Source of the DNA: CAYPKG01 sp964411275
Lineage (GTDB): Bacteria > Bacillota > Clostridia > Christensenellales > CAG-138
Direction: 5' to 3'
DNA length: 22,413 nucleotides
NCBI GenBank assembly: GCA_964411275.1
Contig: CAYPKG010000031.1
Span: 1-22,413, forward strand
Shown: positions 6,944 through 15,034 of the stretch, piece by piece
Layout of the letters: each line of letters opens with the position of its first letter
Position numbering within the stretch: position 1 is the first letter of the stretch
The notes under the pieces: generated by a model
Database searches by the model: none
Seen by the model: the letters and a program-made list of their open reading frames with translations, nothing else
What the model was told of the DNA's origin: nothing
Program-made: the position numbers and the translations under genes

Positions 6944-7168
6944 ATGGGCTGCTTCAACAATTCTTGCAACGGTGACTCTTGCTGGTGGATTATCATCCTG
7001 TTGCTCCTGTTCGGCTGCTGCGGAAACAACGACGGCTGTGGCTGTGGCAACGACAACAACTGCATCTGGATCATCATCCTGCTGTTGCTGTGCGGCTGCT
7101 GCGGCAACAACGGCAATACCCTGGGCGTATGCAATGACAACTGCGGCTGCGGCTGTGGCTGCAACTAA
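6944..7168 (+). CDS. 74-aa protein with 16 cysteines and duplicated hydrophobic repeat
   Basis: ATG is 8 bases after AAGGAGG (6929-6935). Sixteen of 74 residues are Cys and most of the others are Gly and Asn. Residues 13-29 (CWWIIILLLLFGCCGNN) and 40-56 (CIWIIILLLLCGCCGNN) are a clear internal duplication with a 27-residue period, also visible in the DNA. Each repeat puts a short hydrophobic stretch (9 residues) before a CC-Gly-Asn-Asn turn; the C-terminus is a Cys-Gly alternation. Proteins of this type are known in Firmicutes and are sometimes listed under the misleading name 'chorion class high-cysteine' protein; I know of no proven role. A cross-linked coat or envelope component, or a metal or redox role, would fit. 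The hydrophobic stretches are too short for ordinary membrane helices. An intrinsic terminator follows. Confidence 0.8.
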   Translation: MGCFNNSCNGDSCWWIIILLLLFGCCGNNDGCGCGNDNNCIWIIILLLLCGCCGNNGNTLGVCNDNCGCGCGCN

Positions 7169-7209
7169 TTCTTAGAAAATCGCTGAATGATGTCCCCCGT
7201 GGTGGGAAG

Positions 7210-7236
7210 AAAGGGCGCACGCGCCCTTTTTCTTTT
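7210..7236 (+). terminator. intrinsic terminator after the Cys-rich gene
   Basis: AAAGGGCG (7210-7217) pairs perfectly with CGCCCTTT (7222-7229) around CACG, followed by a T-rich run (TTCTTTT). Confidence 0.85.
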
Positions 7237-7296
7237 GCCTTTTTTTTGATATACTGATAGTTTGAAATGGCAATGATCGATGGGAGGGCGCGCGCA

Positions 7297-8415
7297 ATGG
7301 AGAAGAACGGCCTGCGGGTTGTCGTGGGTATGTCGGGTGGCGTGGACAGCGCCGTGGCAGCGCTGATGCTCAAACGCCAGGGGTATGATGTGATTGGCGT
7401 GTTTATGAAAAACTGGGAGGAGGAGTCCGATGACGGGGTTTGCACCGCCGCTGAGGATTTTTCAGACGTGCGCCGGGTGTGCGACGCCATCGGCATCCCT
7501 TACTATACGGTGAATTTTGCGAAGGAGTATCAAGAACGCGTGTTTTCGTATTTCCTTAGCGAATACAAGGCCGGGCGCACGCCCAATCCGGACGTGCTAT
7601 GTAATTGTGAGATCAAGTTTAAGGCATTCCTTTCCCTTGCCATGAGCACTGGGGCTGACTATATGGCCACGGGACATTATGCGCGGCTTGCGCGGGAGAA
7701 CGGGGAAACGCGGCTGCTGCGGGGGGCTGACCAGAATAAGGATCAGACGTATTTTCTTGCGGGATTGACCCAGGAGCAACTGGCGAAGGCCATGTTCCCC
7801 ATCGGCGAACTCACGAAGCCGGAGGTGCGTGCGCTTGCCCGGGAGGCAGGGCTTAGCAATGCGGCGAAGAAGGACAGCACCGGCATATGCTTTATTGGGG
7901 AACGAAATTTTAAGGAGTTTTTGATGCAGTTTTTGCCCGCCCAGCCGGGGGACATGGTGGATGTGGACACAGGCAGGGTCATTGCCAGGCATGATGGGCT
8001 GATGTATTACACCCTGGGGCAGCGCAAGGGCCTTGGGATCGGCGGGCGCAGGGAAGGCACAGGAGAGAGTTGGTTTGTGGTGAAAAAGGATATCACGAAC
8101 AACAGGCTGCTTATCCAACAAGGGGAGAGGGACGAGCTGTTTTCCCTGGCGCTGACGGCGAAAACCGTCAACTGGATTCTGGGAAGGCCCCCTGTCAACG
8201 GCGGGGAGGATTATAGATGCACGGCGAAGTTTCGCTACCGGCAGCCGGATCAGCCGGTAACGGTGCGGGTGCGGGGCGAGGGCGTGGAGGTGGAGTTTCA
8301 TGCGCCGCAGCGGGCAGTTACCCCGGGGCAGTGGGTTGTATTTTACCAAGGCGAGGTGTGTTTGGGCGGCGGGCCCATCGACCAGGTGATGCCTGTGAAG
8401 GAAATCGTGATATAA
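7297..8415 (+). CDS. mnmA: tRNA 2-thiouridylase MnmA
   Basis: MnmA (372 aa) adds sulfur to the wobble uridine of Lys, Glu and Gln tRNAs, using ATP to activate the base and a persulfide from a cysteine desulfurase. The ATP pyrophosphatase P-loop GMSGGVDS is at residues 11-18. Both catalytic cysteines are present: Cys102 in NPDVLCNCEIKF, the same number as in E. coli, and Cys198 in GICFIGERNF (E. coli Cys199). ATG 7297 is chosen over the in-frame ATG 7267 because GGGAGGG lies at 7282-7288 with 8-base spacing, while 7267 has no ribosome binding site. A weak -10-like TATACT sits at 7250-7255. No desulfurase gene is nearby. Confidence 0.96.
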   Translation: MEKNGLRVVVGMSGGVDSAVAALMLKRQGYDVIGVFMKNWEEESDDGVCTAAEDFSDVRRVCDAIGIPYYTVNFAKEYQERVFSYFLSEYKAGRTPNPDVLCNCEIKFKAFLSLAMSTGADYMATGHYARLARENGETRLLRGADQNKDQTYFLAGLTQEQLAKAMFPIGELTKPEVRALAREAGLSNAAKKDSTGICFIGERNFKEFLMQFLPAQPGDMVDVDTGRVIARHDGLMYYTLGQRKGLGIGGRREGTGESWFVVKKDITNNRLLIQQGERDELFSLALTAKTVNWILGRPPVNGGEDYRCTAKFRYRQPDQPVTVRVRGEGVEVEFHAPQRAVTPGQWVVFYQGEVCLGGGPIDQVMPVKEIVI

Positions 8416-8478
8416 GCGGCAGTTTGCAGCCTGGATGCAACATACGCAAGGACAAATTGCAAAAATGCGCAAACAGCC

Positions 8479-8506
8479 TTGCAGAAACGGCTATTTGTGG
8501 TAAAAT
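8479..8506 (+). promoter_or_regulatory. promoter for the pgk-tpiA-gpmI operon
   Basis: TTGCAG (8479-8484) and TAAAAT (8501-8506) are 16 bases apart. The transcript leader of about 95 bases carries a stem-loop, GCGCTGG/CCAGCGC (8529-8535 with 8542-8548), before the pgk ribosome binding site. I see no clear operator palindrome. Confidence 0.6.
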
Positions 8507-8606
8507 ATCATAGTGTGAAATAGGCGGAGCGCTGGATGAAACCAGCGCGCCGATGCTATATAGTATAAACACAAGTTATTTACATAATTTTACAGGAGGG
8601 CTTTGT

Positions 8607-9794
8607 ATGGTGAAAAAAACCGTTCAGGATGTAGACGTCAGAGGCAAAAAAGTGTTGGTGCGCGTGGACTTTAACGTGCCATTGGACGAAGCGGGAAACG
8701 TGACGGACGACAAGCGGATTGTCGCGGCGCTTCCCACCATCGAATACCTGATCTGTGAAGGTGCGAAGGTTATCATTTGCTCACACCTGGGCCGCCCCAA
8801 GGGCAAGCCCGATCCCAAATATTCGTTAAAGCCGGTAGCGGCCAACCTGGAGAAAAGGTTGCCGGATGTGAAAATCACATTTGCGGAGGACACAATCGGC
8901 GATCGCGCGAAGGCAGCCATCGCCGCCATGCAGGCAGGCGAGATCGTGCTGCTGGAGAATGTCCGCTTTTACCCGGAGGAGACGGACAACGATAGCGGAT
9001 TTGCGAAGGAATTGGCGTCTTTGGCCGACGTATATGTATCCGACGCGTTTGGCACCGTACACCGGGCCCATGCCTCTACTGCCGGAGTGGCCCAGTATCT
9101 GCCTGCTGTCGCCGGTTTTTTAATCGGCAAGGAGTTGTCCGTCATGGGTGAGGCGCTGGAAAATCCAGTGCGACCCTTTGTGGCAATCCTGGGCGGCGCC
9201 AAGGTTGCGGACAAAATTGGCGTGATCAAAAACCTTCTGGGCAAATGCGACAGCCTGATCATCGGCGGTGGCATGGCGTATACCTTCTACAAGGCACAGG
9301 GCTTCTCCATCGGCGACTCCCTGCTGGACGCGGACAGCATTGGCCTGGCGAAGGAACTCATGGACGAAGCCAAGGCAAAGGGCGTTGCGCTGCTGCTGCC
9401 TGTGGACACCGTGGTGGCGAAGGAATTCAGCGCCGGCGCGGAATATAAGACGGTACCGTCCAACGAGATCCCCGAGGGCTGGATGGGCATGGACATTGGC
9501 CAAAAAAGCGCCAAGCTGTTTGAAGACGTGATCAAAGGGGCGAAGACCGTGATTTGGAACGGGCCAATGGGCGTGTTTGAGTTTCCCGCGTTCGCGGCCG
9601 GCACAAAGGCTGTGGCCGCGGCCTGTGCCGCATGCGGGGGCACCACCATCATCGGCGGCGGCGACTCCGCCTCGGCAGTGAAGAAGCTGGGCTTTGCCGA
9701 CAAGATGACCCATATATCCACCGGCGGCGGCGCGTCGCTGGAGTATCTCGAAGGAAAGATACTGCCCGGCGTGGCCGCGCTCAACGACAAGTAA
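8607..9794 (+). CDS. pgk: phosphoglycerate kinase
   Basis: Phosphoglycerate kinase (395 aa, normal length) transfers phosphate from 1,3-bisphosphoglycerate to ADP, the first ATP-yielding step of glycolysis, in the cytoplasm. Seen in order: RVDFNVPLD substrate-binding block, the SHLGRPKG loop, LLENVRFYPEE, the hinge region VAILGGAKVADKIGVI, the nucleotide-site WNGPMGVFE, and GGGDSASAV with STGGGASLEYLEG at the C-terminus. ATG 8607 is 8 bases after AGGAG; the frame extends upstream to 8553 but without support. tpiA follows 23 bases after the stop. gapA, the usual upstream partner, is absent. Confidence 0.98.
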   Translation: MVKKTVQDVDVRGKKVLVRVDFNVPLDEAGNVTDDKRIVAALPTIEYLICEGAKVIICSHLGRPKGKPDPKYSLKPVAANLEKRLPDVKITFAEDTIGDRAKAAIAAMQAGEIVLLENVRFYPEETDNDSGFAKELASLADVYVSDAFGTVHRAHASTAGVAQYLPAVAGFLIGKELSVMGEALENPVRPFVAILGGAKVADKIGVIKNLLGKCDSLIIGGGMAYTFYKAQGFSIGDSLLDADSIGLAKELMDEAKAKGVALLLPVDTVVAKEFSAGAEYKTVPSNEIPEGWMGMDIGQKSAKLFEDVIKGAKTVIWNGPMGVFEFPAFAAGTKAVAAACAACGGTTIIGGGDSASAVKKLGFADKMTHISTGGGASLEYLEGKILPGVAALNDK

Positions 9795-9817
9795 ATAATT
9801 TTACAGGAGATAGAATG

Positions 9818-10564
9818 ATGAGAAAACCCATTATCGCAGGCAACTGGAAGATGAACATGACCCCCGACGCAGCCAAAGCCCTTGTAAGCGAGCTGATCCC
9901 GCTGGTTGCGGACGCCGCATGCGACGTTGTGGTTTGCCCCCCGTACGTGGATCTTTGCGCGGTAAAACCCCTTCTCGCGGGCACCAGCATCAAGCTGGGT
10001 GCGCAGAACGTACACTGGGCGGAAAAGGGCGCGTTTACTGGGGAAATCAGTGCGGATATGCTGAAGGCATTCGGCGTTGAATTCGCCATCATCGGCCACA
10101 GCGAGCGGCGCCAGTATTTCGGCGAGACCGATGAAACCGTGAACGCCCGGGCCAAGGCCGCCATCGCGGCGGGGATAACGCCCATCATCTGCGTAGGCGA
10201 GAGCCTTGCCCAGCGGGAAGCGGGGGAGACGGATGGGTTCGTGTCCGGACAGACCGTCAACGCGCTCAAGGATATCCCCGCGGTGGAGGTGGAGAAGCTC
10301 GTGATCGCGTACGAGCCCATCTGGGCAATCGGCACCGGCGTCACCGCCACAAAGGAGCAGGCCAACCAGACGGTAGGCGTAGTGCGCGCCGCCATTGCCG
10401 GAGTCTATGGCCAGGCGGTTGCGGACAAGGTGCGCATCCAGTACGGCGGCAGCATGAACCCCAAGAACGCCAGCGAGCTCATGGCAATGCCTGAGATCGA
10501 CGGCGGGCTCATCGGCGGCGCGGCGTTGAAGGCTGAGGATTTCGCCAAGGTAGTGAAGTATTAA
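9818..10564 (+). CDS. tpiA: triose-phosphate isomerase
   Basis: Triose-phosphate isomerase (248 aa) interconverts dihydroxyacetone phosphate and glyceraldehyde 3-phosphate. The catalytic set is complete: Lys11 in NWKMN, His94 in IIGHSERR, and Glu166 in YEPIWAIGTG, which begins the mobile loop; the phosphate-binding YGGS and GLIGGAAL blocks follow. Two adjacent ATGs (9815 and 9818) are possible; 9818 is preferred because the AGGAG at 9805-9809 then has the same 8-base spacing as in pgk, which shares an identical 15-base upstream stretch. It is the middle gene of pgk-tpiA-gpmI. Confidence 0.98.
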   Translation: MRKPIIAGNWKMNMTPDAAKALVSELIPLVADAACDVVVCPPYVDLCAVKPLLAGTSIKLGAQNVHWAEKGAFTGEISADMLKAFGVEFAIIGHSERRQYFGETDETVNARAKAAIAAGITPIICVGESLAQREAGETDGFVSGQTVNALKDIPAVEVEKLVIAYEPIWAIGTGVTATKEQANQTVGVVRAAIAGVYGQAVADKVRIQYGGSMNPKNASELMAMPEIDGGLIGGAALKAEDFAKVVKY

Positions 10565-10598
10565 TTGGGCGATGGCTGCTCGAGGTATAAGGAGAAGC

Positions 10599-12137
10599 AT
10601 GAAACCGATTACGGCATTGATGATACTCGATGGCTTTGGCTGCCGGGAAGAAACCGAGGGCAACGCCATCAAAGCGGACGGCGCGAAGAACATTTCCGCG
10701 CTGTGGCATAAATACCCCCACGCGAAGATTGCGGCAAGCGGGATGGACGTGGGCTTGCCAATGGGCCAGATGGGGAATTCCGAGGTGGGGCACCTGAACA
10801 TCGGCGCGGGGCGCATCGTGTATCAGGAGTTTACGAGGATTTCCAAGTCCATTGCGGATGGTGATTTCTTTACAAACAAGGCGTTTTTATCGGCAATTGA
10901 GAATTGCTTGAAAAACGAGACGGATCTGCATCTGTTGGGCCTTTGCTCGGACGGGGGCGTGCACAGCCATCTGGAGCATCTTTACGCGCTCCTGGAGTTA
11001 TGCCGGGATAAGGGCCTTGACCGGGTGTATATTCACTGCTTTATGGACGGCCGGGACGTGCCGCCCAAGAGCGGGCTTGGATACATCAAGGAGCTGGAGC
11101 ATATGCTGGCGAAAATCGGCTGTGGGAGGATCGCCACGGTGATTGGCCGGTATTACGCCATGGATCGGGACAACCGGTATGAGCGGGTGGAGCAGGCATA
11201 TGCCGCCATGGTATACGGGGAGGGGACGCAAGCGGACAGTGCGGCCAAGGCCATGGAGCAGTCCTATTCGATTGGGGATACCGACGAGTTTGTAAAGCCA
11301 AGCGTAGTCATGAAGGACGGGAAGCTTGTAGCTACCATAAAGGCAAACGACAGCGCGATATTTTTCAATTTCCGCCCCGACCGGGCCAGGGAAATCACCA
11401 GGGCGTTTTTGTTCCCGGAGTTTGACGGGTTCGTGCGAAAGAACGGGCATTTCCCGTTAAAATATGTGTCCATGACCCAGTACGACAAGACATTCAACGA
11501 TTATCTGATGGTGGCGTTTGCGCCGGTGGGCCTTAGAAACACGTTGGGTGAGTATTTGAGCCGGATGGGGAAAACCCAGCTGAGGATCGCGGAAACGGAG
11601 AAATACGCCCATGTGACGTTTTTCTTTAACGGCGGCGTGGAGGCGGCTTCCTCCGGCGAGGATCGGTGCCTGATCCCCTCGCCCAAGGTGGCTACCTACG
11701 ACCTGCAGCCCCAGATGAGCGCTTATGAGGTGGCTGAGGAAGCGGTCAGGCGGGTCAAAAGCGGGCAGTACGACGTGATGATATTGAATTTTGCGAACCC
11801 GGATATGGTGGGCCACACCGGGGTGATGCCTGCGGCTGCTGCTGCTATTCACGCGGTGGACGCCTGCGTGGGCAGGGTGGTGCAAGCCATTTTGTCCGCC
11901 GGCGGCCGGTGCATCATCACAGCCGACCATGGCAACGCGGAGCGCATGTTTGACGAGAGTGGCGGGCCATTTACAGCCCATACCACAGGCCCGGTGCCCT
12001 GCATACTTGTGGATCCGGCGCATGTAGGCGGCAAACTAAGGGAGGATGGCAGGCTGTCTGATCTAGCACCCACGCTGCTTACATTGATGGGATTGCCGGT
12101 TCCGCCGGAAATGACGGGAAAATCGCTGATTAGTTAA
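10599..12137 (+). CDS. gpmI: 2,3-bisphosphoglycerate-independent phosphoglycerate mutase
   Basis: This enzyme (512 aa, usual about 510) converts 3- to 2-phosphoglycerate through a phospho-serine intermediate and two manganese ions. The N-terminal metal motif LMILDGFGC is followed by the catalytic Ser61 in GQMGNSEVGH. Later blocks include DGGVHSHLEHL, FMDGRDVPP, FNFRPDRARE and the C-terminal metal ligands in NFANPDMVGHTG and TADHGNAE. The start ATG 10599 has AAGGAG just upstream (10589-10594); the upstream in-frame ATG at 10572 lacks one. It ends the glycolytic operon; eno is not in the window. In Bacillus this enzyme is known to be pH-sensitive through its manganese, which quiets glycolysis in forespores. 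Confidence 0.97.
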   Translation: MKPITALMILDGFGCREETEGNAIKADGAKNISALWHKYPHAKIAASGMDVGLPMGQMGNSEVGHLNIGAGRIVYQEFTRISKSIADGDFFTNKAFLSAIENCLKNETDLHLLGLCSDGGVHSHLEHLYALLELCRDKGLDRVYIHCFMDGRDVPPKSGLGYIKELEHMLAKIGCGRIATVIGRYYAMDRDNRYERVEQAYAAMVYGEGTQADSAAKAMEQSYSIGDTDEFVKPSVVMKDGKLVATIKANDSAIFFNFRPDRAREITRAFLFPEFDGFVRKNGHFPLKYVSMTQYDKTFNDYLMVAFAPVGLRNTLGEYLSRMGKTQLRIAETEKYAHVTFFFNGGVEAASSGEDRCLIPSPKVATYDLQPQMSAYEVAEEAVRRVKSGQYDVMILNFANPDMVGHTGVMPAAAAAIHAVDACVGRVVQAILSAGGRCIITADHGNAERMFDESGGPFTAHTTGPVPCILVDPAHVGGKLREDGRLSDLAPTLLTLMGLPVPPEMTGKSLIS

Positions 12138-12156
12138 AATATAGAATAAGTTTTCC

Positions 12157-12185
12157 TTGTCATTTCAAATTGGACATGATACAAT
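12157..12185 (+). promoter_or_regulatory. sigma-A promoter for secG (and probably rnr)
   Basis: TTGTCA (12157-12162) and TACAAT (12180-12185) are separated by the ideal 17 bases, 34 bases before the secG start. Confidence 0.75.
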
Positions 12186-12218
12186 AGCAGACGCAGTCAT
12201 CGATGGAGGTATGTGTTG

Positions 12219-12464
12219 ATGAGCGTGGTACGTATGATTATTACAGCGATCCTGTTGATTTTTTCGGTGCTTTTGATCGTGGTGGTGCTGATGCAGAAGT
12301 CTAAGTCCGGCGGGCTTGGTGCGGCGTTTGGCGGCGAAGGCCAGGCGTTTTCCAGCCGGAACAAGGCGGCCAGCAAAGAAGCGAAGCTGCAAAAGCTTAC
12401 CGTTATCTTTTCCATTGTCGTGGGCGTATTGGCCCTCGTCATGGCGATGCCCATTATAGGGTAA
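12219..12464 (+). CDS. secG: preprotein translocase subunit SecG
   Basis: SecG (81 aa, typical for Firmicutes) is the small accessory subunit of the SecYEG channel and aids SecA-driven export. Two membrane helices (about residues 4-24 and 55-80) flank the conserved cytoplasmic loop LMQKSKSGGLGAAFGG. ATG 12219 is chosen over GTG 12213 because GGAGGT (12205-12210) is then 8 bases away instead of 2. rnr lies downstream, a neighbour often seen in Firmicutes, though a strong terminator stands between them. Confidence 0.95.
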   Translation: MSVVRMIITAILLIFSVLLIVVVLMQKSKSGGLGAAFGGEGQAFSSRNKAASKEAKLQKLTVIFSIVVGVLALVMAMPIIG

Positions 12465-12485
12465 ACGAAACAGGGAAACGAACAT

Positions 12486-12519
12486 GCGGCGCGCCTGGTG
12501 CGTGCCGCTTTGTTTTTTT
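12486..12519 (+). terminator. intrinsic terminator between secG and rnr
   Basis: GCGGCGCGC (12486-12494) pairs with GCGTGCCGC (12500-12508), with one G-U pair, around CTGGT, followed by TTTGTTTTTTT. The stretch between it and rnr has a TATACT (12567-12572) without a well-spaced -35, so the rnr promoter is unclear and read-through is possible. Confidence 0.85.
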
Positions 12520-12637
12520 GTCATGAGATTGGCGCTCATATATGTGTGAGTTGATTATTGAGAGGGTATACTTCTGAGTAGATTGTAAGTTACGGGCCGA
12601 AGGCCATTTGGGTAGGAGAAAGGAACAAACGATAGGT

Positions 12638-14878
12638 ATGCAGGAACAAATATTGGAGGCGCTGCGCAGTGCGGGAAAGCCGCTGGACGCCCAGGCGCTT
12701 ATGGAAGCACTGGAGGCGGAGCAGCCTAAGCTGGAAGAAGCGGTGCAGGAACTGATTAAAACCGGGCAGGTGATGCTTACGAGAAAGCGCAGGCTTGCGC
12801 TTCCGGAGCAGACCGAACTGGTGTTTGGAAAAATACAGGGCCATGCCCGGGGATTTGGATTTTTCAGGCCCCAGGACGGGTCCCATGACGCGTTCGTGCC
12901 GGCAGACGCTATGCACGGGGCCATTCATACGGACATGGTATGGGTGCGGCTGACCGGCGAGACAAGCCGCAACGGTTCGCCGGAGGCGGAGGTGGCGTGC
13001 ATCGCACAGCGCGGGATGTCCCGGATTGTGGGCACGTTTGAAACAGACCAGAAGCTGGGCGGATATGTGGTGCCGGACGACACCCACATCCCCATGGACG
13101 TGATCATCCCCAAGGACAGAACCAAAAAGGCGCAGCCTGGGGACAAGGTTGTGGCGGAAGTATTGGAGTACCCCGACGGGCGCAGGCCGATGCTGGGCAG
13201 CATCAGCGAGGTGCTTGGCAACAAGGACAACGCGGGCACGGACATACTCTCGGTGATCCGGCAATACCAGCTTCCGGAGCAGTTTTCAAAGGGCGCGGCG
13301 CGTCAAGCGAAGCTTATAAAACAGGCTTTGACCAAGGACGACATGCTGACAAGGGAGAACATTAAGGATAAGCTCATCGTCACAATCGACGGCGCGGACG
13401 CCCGTGACCTTGACGACGCGGTGAGCCTGGAACGGCTGAAGAACGGGAACTATTATCTCGGCGTGCACATCGCCGACGTGTCCGAATACGTCAAGGAGGG
13501 GAGTACCCTTGACCGGGACGCGCTGGAGCGGGGCACCAGCGTGTATTTCCCAGACCGGGTGCTTCCCATGCTGCCTGCGGAGCTTTCGAACGGTATCTGC
13601 TCTCTGAACGAGGGAGCAGACCGGCTGACATTATCCTGTTTTATGGAGATCGACGCGGGCGGCAAGGTGGTATGCCACCGGATTGCCAAGACGATCATCC
13701 GCTCCAAGCACCGGCTTGTATATGACGACGTGACGAAGCTGCTGCAGGGCGACGAGGAGCAGGGGAAGCGCTATGCCGGGATTGCGCCCATGCTGCGGGA
13801 TCTGGAGACCCTCGCCGGACTTTTGAATGCCCGGCGCGTGAAGCGGGGCAGCATCGATTTTGACCTGGACGAGGCCAAGATTGCCCTTGACAGCAACGGC
13901 CGGACGGTGGCGGTGGACATCGAGGAGCGGGGGATTGCCAACCGCATCATAGAGGAATGTATGCTGATCGCCAACGAGACGGTGGCCCAGCATATGGCGT
14001 ACATGCACGTGCCGTATCTTTATCGGGTGCACGAAACACCGGACAAGGAGCGGCTGACGGAGTTGAACGCGTTTTTGCAGACCCTGGGATACGGCATCCG
14101 GAACATCCGGGATATTCAGCCCCGGGCGTTTCAGCGGGTGCTGGAGGCTGCTAAAGGCACCAAGGAAGAGAACGTGGTGTCTAAGGTGGTGCTGCGCTCC
14201 ATGAAGCGGGCGCGGTATAGCGAAACATGCCTGGGGCACTTTGGGCTGGCCGCAAAGTATTACTGCCATTTCACATCCCCCATCCGCCGGTATCCGGACC
14301 TGATGGGACACCGGATTTTGAAGGAGTTTATCCACGGTGAGCTGGATGAGAAGCGGGTAGCGAAGCTGATGGAACGGCTGCCGGCCATCGCCCAGCAGTG
14401 CAGCGAGCTGGAGCGCCGGGCCACCGAGGCGGAGCGGGCTGTGGAGGATCTTAAGAAATGCGAATATATGAAGGCGCGCATCGGGGAAACCTGCGCGGGC
14501 GTAATCGCCGGGGTAACCTCCTTTGGTTTTTTTGTCGAGCTGGGCAATACGGTAGAAGGACTGGTGCGGATGAACGCGCTGGACGATGATTTTTATGTGG
14601 CGGATGAAAAGAACTACCGTATCGTAGGCCGCAGCCGCGGGCGGGTTTTTCGGCTTGGCGATGAAGTGAATGTGCGGGTAGCGGCGGTGAACATGGACGC
14701 CCGGACGATTGATTTTGAACTGGTTACAACCGGGAGGGAAAAGCGCGGGAGAAACGGGACAGGCCGGGAGATGATCCCGGAGATCGTAAAAATGCCCGCG
14801 CCGCCTGAGGCTAAAAAGGACAAGGGCGGCTATCGCAAGCACACGAAGAATAAGAGCGCCCCGAAAAAGACCAATTAA
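12638..14878 (+). CDS. rnr: ribonuclease R
   Basis: RNase R (746 aa) degrades RNA from the 3' end and can pass through structure, acting in RNA quality control. The domains run in order: N-terminal winged helix (about 1-65), cold-shock OB domains (about 68-220, with GKIQGHARGFGFFRP), the catalytic RNB domain from about 240 with IDGADARDLDD (250-260), whose Asp251, Asp257, Asp259 and Asp260 match the metal ligands of E. coli, then a C-terminal S1 domain (about 615-695, GVIAGVTSFGFFVELGNTVE) and a basic lysine-rich tail. ATG 12638 is chosen; its AAAGGA (12619-12624) is 13 bases away, a loose fit. A TTG at 12608 would overlap that site. smpB and ssrA, frequent followers, are absent. Confidence 0.96.
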   Translation: MQEQILEALRSAGKPLDAQALMEALEAEQPKLEEAVQELIKTGQVMLTRKRRLALPEQTELVFGKIQGHARGFGFFRPQDGSHDAFVPADAMHGAIHTDMVWVRLTGETSRNGSPEAEVACIAQRGMSRIVGTFETDQKLGGYVVPDDTHIPMDVIIPKDRTKKAQPGDKVVAEVLEYPDGRRPMLGSISEVLGNKDNAGTDILSVIRQYQLPEQFSKGAARQAKLIKQALTKDDMLTRENIKDKLIVTIDGADARDLDDAVSLERLKNGNYYLGVHIADVSEYVKEGSTLDRDALERGTSVYFPDRVLPMLPAELSNGICSLNEGADRLTLSCFMEIDAGGKVVCHRIAKTIIRSKHRLVYDDVTKLLQGDEEQGKRYAGIAPMLRDLETLAGLLNARRVKRGSIDFDLDEAKIALDSNGRTVAVDIEERGIANRIIEECMLIANETVAQHMAYMHVPYLYRVHETPDKERLTELNAFLQTLGYGIRNIRDIQPRAFQRVLEAAKGTKEENVVSKVVLRSMKRARYSETCLGHFGLAAKYYCHFTSPIRRYPDLMGHRILKEFIHGELDEKRVAKLMERLPAIAQQCSELERRATEAERAVEDLKKCEYMKARIGETCAGVIAGVTSFGFFVELGNTVEGLVRMNALDDDFYVADEKNYRIVGRSRGRVFRLGDEVNVRVAAVNMDARTIDFELVTTGREKRGRNGTGREMIPEIVKMPAPPEAKKDKGGYRKHTKNKSAPKKTN

Positions 14879-14913
14879 AAGCTGAAAGCTTAAGGAAAAG
14901 CATTTGACTTATA

Positions 14914-14945
14914 AAACCGGCCAACCTATTTTCGGGGGCCGGTTT
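14914..14945 (+). terminator. hairpin after rnr, likely terminator
   Basis: AAACCGGCC (14914-14922) pairs perfectly with GGCCGGTTT (14937-14945) around a 14-base loop. The T-run is short (TTTACTGTT), and the nrdD promoter begins 5 bases later. Confidence 0.6.
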
Positions 14946-14949
14946 ACTG

Positions 14950-14978
14950 TTGACATAAAACACAATATATTGTATTAT
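14950..14978 (+). promoter_or_regulatory. sigma-A promoter for nrdD-nrdG
   Basis: A consensus TTGACA (14950-14955) and TATTAT (14973-14978) are exactly 17 bases apart. The first NrdR box fills the spacer and touches the -10 element, so repressor binding should block polymerase. Confidence 0.8.
14960..14975. promoter_or_regulatory. NrdR box 1
   Basis: ACACAATATATTGTAT matches the known NrdR consensus acaCwAtATaTwGtgt at all core positions. NrdR is the nucleotide-sensing repressor of bacterial ribonucleotide reductase genes; its own gene is not in this window. Confidence 0.85.
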
Positions 14979-14991
14979 TATATCGCAACAA

Positions 14992-15007
14992 AACCTATAT
15001 ATTGAGT
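14992..15007. promoter_or_regulatory. NrdR box 2
   Basis: AACCTATATATTGAGT keeps the core C, A-T-A-T and G of the consensus. It starts 32 bases after box 1 (three helical turns), leaving 16 bases between boxes, the usual tandem spacing that lets NrdR bind cooperatively on one DNA face. Confidence 0.8.
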
Positions 15008-15034
15008 TTTCGGGAAAATACAGGGGGATATAAA

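Noticed and set aside
9287..10816. Minus-strand open frame of 509 codons opposite pgk, tpiA and gpmI
   Set aside because: It crosses three certain genes and their junctions; GC-rich codon use of the real genes leaves the opposite strand free of stops.
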